Origin: an uncultured Alphaproteobacteria bacterium
Lineage (GTDB): Bacteria; Pseudomonadota; Alphaproteobacteria; Micavibrionales; UBA1664
Assembly (NCBI GenBank): GCA_943789475.1
Contig: CALSUG010000001.1
Span: 111,926-175,925, forward strand
Direction of reading: 5' to 3'
Length of the DNA: 64,000 nucleotides
The notes under the pieces were generated by a model. It saw only the letters and a list, made by a program, of their open reading frames with translations, did no database searches and had not been told where the DNA came from. Each line of letters begins with the position of its first letter. The stretch's first letter is position 1. Shown here piece by piece: positions 62,047 through 64,000 of the stretch. The translations under genes and the position numbers were made by a program.

Positions 62047-62568
62047 ATGGAACTTGGTACAAAATATAAAATGATCAGGTATGCTGAGGACAAAAACATC
62101 AGTGAATTTGCAGAACTTTGTAGTTTATCTATACAAAATTATGGTGAAATTGAACGATGTGAGAAAGCCCCCTCACCTAAATCTATTGAAAAAATCAATC
62201 AAGCAGTCACCAAGCTCGGTTGGGAAATACTCGACGATGGCGTGGTTAAAAGAGAAAAAACATTCTTAACATTTGAAGGTGATTACCAATTTCATGAATT
62301 GTTCAATGATATAGATCGCCTATTGGATACAGGTGAAGAATTGTTGATCGATGGCGCGGTAGAAAACAAAACTCCTAATGACATTCTTTCAAAGGTAATT
62401 GGGCTACGCACAAAGGGTGTTAAAATGCGTCACCTTATATGTGAGGGAGATAATCAATTAAAAGCCCCTCTTGATGAGTATAGATGCATCCCGACACAAT
62501 CATTTGTCAATCAATCAGTGTTTTTGTACAAGAACACGGTTGCTATTACACTCTATAGAAGAAAATAA
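62047..62568 (+). CDS. XRE-type regulator upstream of the cyclodipeptide synthase
   Basis: 173 residues. An N-terminal HTH (about 10-60: IRYAEDKNISEFAELCSLSIQNYGEIERCEKAPSPKSIEKIN) of the XRE kind and a C-terminal beta-rich domain (about 80-170). No recognised effector family. The cyclodipeptide synthase starts about 100 bases downstream on the same strand, so it may be regulated by or coexpressed with this protein. Confidence 0.6.
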   Translation: MELGTKYKMIRYAEDKNISEFAELCSLSIQNYGEIERCEKAPSPKSIEKINQAVTKLGWEILDDGVVKREKTFLTFEGDYQFHELFNDIDRLLDTGEELLIDGAVENKTPNDILSKVIGLRTKGVKMRHLICEGDNQLKAPLDEYRCIPTQSFVNQSVFLYKNTVAITLYRRK

Positions 62569-62669
62569 AATCATCGTCTTACGCGACAAGAACTTTCATA
62601 CATTCTTGCGTAAGCGTTTTGAAACTTCATGGAAGCAATACCAACAGCCAACACACACAGAGGAAACCA

Positions 62670-63329
62670 ATGTCTTCACTGTATAGAATCACAACACCAC
62701 GCAATGAACGTCACGGCAAAGATATAGCTCGTTTAGATATCTCTGTAGGGCAATCATATCATGAAGGTGAAAAAATGATTGCTCTTGCTGAATGGACATC
62801 CCGTCACTTTAACGAGTGTGTTGTAAATGTTTGCGATAGCCTCCAGCGCCATAATTTAGAGTTTATGGGGATTGAAAAAGGACGAGCATATAAGATGGCA
62901 CTATCCGCAGGTGATGCATGGATAAATAGAAACCAAGAAGCCCTTAATATGTTGCCCAACCTTACCATTACACGTTGGGACGATTGGCGCCAAAAACCAG
63001 AATGGGCTAATGCCGTAAAAGAAATTGAGAATCTATACAATACAGATCAAGAGTTTAAGAGTGTCGTTGATCAAACAGCTCAATCATTCTGGGACAAGAA
63101 AGAATTGAAAGCTAACTCGGTACAAAACGATTTTGTACGTGCATCAAAAAAATACATTTTAGAAGAAGCTGTTTATGCTCTTATCTCATCATTTGATAAT
63201 GTTGCCGACATTTACCCTGGTTCTTATCTGCCAGTATTTGATTATATGCGTGATCGCGGACTACCAGCGCCACAATCAATGACCACAGTGAGCTTTAAAA
63301 GACGCAAGCAAGCACAAAAGGTAGCTTAA
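62670..63329 (+). CDS. tRNA-dependent cyclodipeptide synthase, XYP type
   Basis: 219 residues, the usual size. It would join two aminoacyl-tRNAs into a cyclic dipeptide. DISVGQSYHEGEKMIALAEW aligns with the AlbC ISAGNSYF region, placing the covalent Ser at Ser25. KKYILEEAVYAL gives the Tyr162/Glu166 pair (AlbC Tyr178/Glu182). Gln28 in place of Asn and Tyr182-Pro183 fit the XYP subfamily. Asp23 replaces a usual Gly before the Ser. GAGGAAACCA precedes the ATG; an upstream ATG in frame is less likely. No tailoring enzyme is adjacent in this window. Confidence 0.8.
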   Translation: MSSLYRITTPRNERHGKDIARLDISVGQSYHEGEKMIALAEWTSRHFNECVVNVCDSLQRHNLEFMGIEKGRAYKMALSAGDAWINRNQEALNMLPNLTITRWDDWRQKPEWANAVKEIENLYNTDQEFKSVVDQTAQSFWDKKELKANSVQNDFVRASKKYILEEAVYALISSFDNVADIYPGSYLPVFDYMRDRGLPAPQSMTTVSFKRRKQAQKVA

Positions 63330-63419
63330 CCCCTACCCCAGCGCGAAGATTGTATAAAAATTTCTTTGAGTATAGATTTTAAATTTGCGCTCTCGGCAAA
63401 ATGGTGTTAGCTTTTATTT

Positions 63420-63437
63420 AGTAACCTTTAAGTTACT
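63420..63437. promoter_or_regulatory. Operator-like inverted repeat of the toxin gene
   Basis: AGTAAC and GTTACT are inverted arms with 6 bases between, 18 bases before the HigB-like gene. Toxin-antitoxin operons commonly repress themselves through such repeats. Confidence 0.4.
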
Positions 63438-63454
63438 GTTAAGGAATTTAAGAT

Positions 63455-63817
63455 ATGATGAAAGTAGTTTGGTACATCGACGAACAGGGAAAATCCCCGA
63501 TGGAATCCTTCTTAAAGAAGGTGAAGTCAGTTCGTGATAGCGGAAGGATATTAAAGGAGATCGATAAACTAGAATACGGAAATATGGGAGATTGCAAACC
63601 ATTACGGGGAGGCATACAAGAAAAAAGATTACATTTTACTCCTGAGCCTTACAGATTATATTTTGGATACGACGGAGATAAAATTATCGTATTGCTAAGC
63701 GGAAGCAATAAGGGAGATCAAGAAAAAGAAATAAAATCCGCAATAGAGTATTGGAAAGATTACAAACGCTTAAAAGCATTAAACAACAGGGAAATAGCTT
63801 TAAAAGGAGGGGACTAA
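63455..63817 (+). CDS. HigB-like (Gp49/DUF891) toxin
   Basis: 120 residues of the RelE/HigB superfamily: VVWYIDEQGKSPMESFLKKV, GDCKPLRGGIQEKRLHFTPEPYRLYFGYDGDKIIVLLSG and KEIKSAIEYWKDY. These are ribosome-linked mRNA interferases. Tandem ATGs follow AAGGAATTTAAG. The partner gene begins 3 bases after its stop, giving the toxin-first order of HigBA operons. Confidence 0.85.
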   Translation: MMKVVWYIDEQGKSPMESFLKKVKSVRDSGRILKEIDKLEYGNMGDCKPLRGGIQEKRLHFTPEPYRLYFGYDGDKIIVLLSGSNKGDQEKEIKSAIEYWKDYKRLKALNNREIALKGGD

Positions 63818-63820
63818 AAA

Positions 63821-64000
63821 ATGACAGAATCAAAACACATGATTGTAAAAATGATTAAAGAAGATAAAGAACTTTTTAAATCCTATCTCGCAGAGGTCTT
63901 GACTGGTTTATTTCAAGGCGAGATAAGAACAAACTTAGTTTCATTGAGAAACCTTGTGAACGCCACTTGCGGATTCCCAGCGCTTTCAACAGCAACAGGA
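63821..64000 (+). CDS. Antitoxin of the HigB-like pair, 5' part
   Basis: 60 codons from the ATG to the window edge without a stop. AAAAGGAGGGG precedes it. The sequence (IKEDKELFKSYLAEVLTGLFQGEIRTNLVSLRNLVNATCG) has helices that fit an HTH antitoxin. It is cut off, so the family cannot be fixed. Confidence 0.6.
   Translation, partial: MTESKHMIVKMIKEDKELFKSYLAEVLTGLFQGEIRTNLVSLRNLVNATCGFPALSTATG

Noticed and set aside
60601..64000. Prophage integrase or attachment site
   Set aside because: No tyrosine or serine recombinase motif and no flanking direct repeat were found in this stretch.
1..64000. tRNA or rRNA genes
   Set aside because: No cloverleaf with a TTCRANY arm or rRNA signature was recognised by eye on either strand.

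Overview
The window is chromosomal DNA of an AT-rich Gram-negative alphaproteobacterium. It carries lipid A genes (waaA, lpxK, an LpxL-type acyltransferase) and families typical of Alphaproteobacteria (DUF2336, DUF3126, a GapR/DUF2312 homologue). I cannot name the genus. No tRNA or rRNA gene was seen.

Region 1 (1-32.1 kb) is mostly ordinary chromosome. It holds a decayed M48 protease, AMP nucleosidase, rpsI/rplM, cutA, thrS, lipid A and glutathione reductase genes, rph, grpE, msrA, dnaK, dnaJ, a CBS-less IMP dehydrogenase, a deaminase, map, radC and cspA. One locus stands out at 11.5-15.3 kb. Two exported peptidoglycan hydrolases, one transglycosylase-like and one M23-like, share an almost identical 586-bp 3' segment. 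Each is translationally coupled to a small exported protein just upstream.

Region 2 (32.14-39.55 kb) is a complete-looking casposon, a transposon whose integrase is a solo Cas1. It encodes Cas1, an unknown protein, an HTH protein, an HNH nuclease, a family B DNA polymerase and a 5'-truncated M3 peptidase. It is bounded by long terminal inverted repeats (70 of 71 bp identical, about 95 bp with a hairpin). An 18-bp direct repeat on both sides is itself the hairpin of a Rho-independent terminator downstream of cspA. The element therefore inserted into a terminator and duplicated it, and each inverted repeat carries its own terminator facing incoming transcription.

Region 3 (39.57-60.95 kb) is a contractile-tailed prophage read mostly on the minus strand: baseplate, tape measure, tail tube, sheath, neck, capsid, terminase, replication, methyltransferases, GapR-like and Cro-like genes, with a plus-strand repressor at the right end. 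It looks defective. The terminase large subunit is cut in its nuclease domain, the portal gene is missing, the MuF-like gene has no start, the baseplate J gene is short at the casposon side, and several genes have one-base frameshifts. No integrase or lysis gene is visible.

Region 4 (60.9-64.0 kb) is accessory DNA next to the prophage switch. It has small unknown genes, an XRE-type regulator followed by a probable XYP-type tRNA-dependent cyclodipeptide synthase, and a HigB-like toxin with the start of its partner gene at the window edge.
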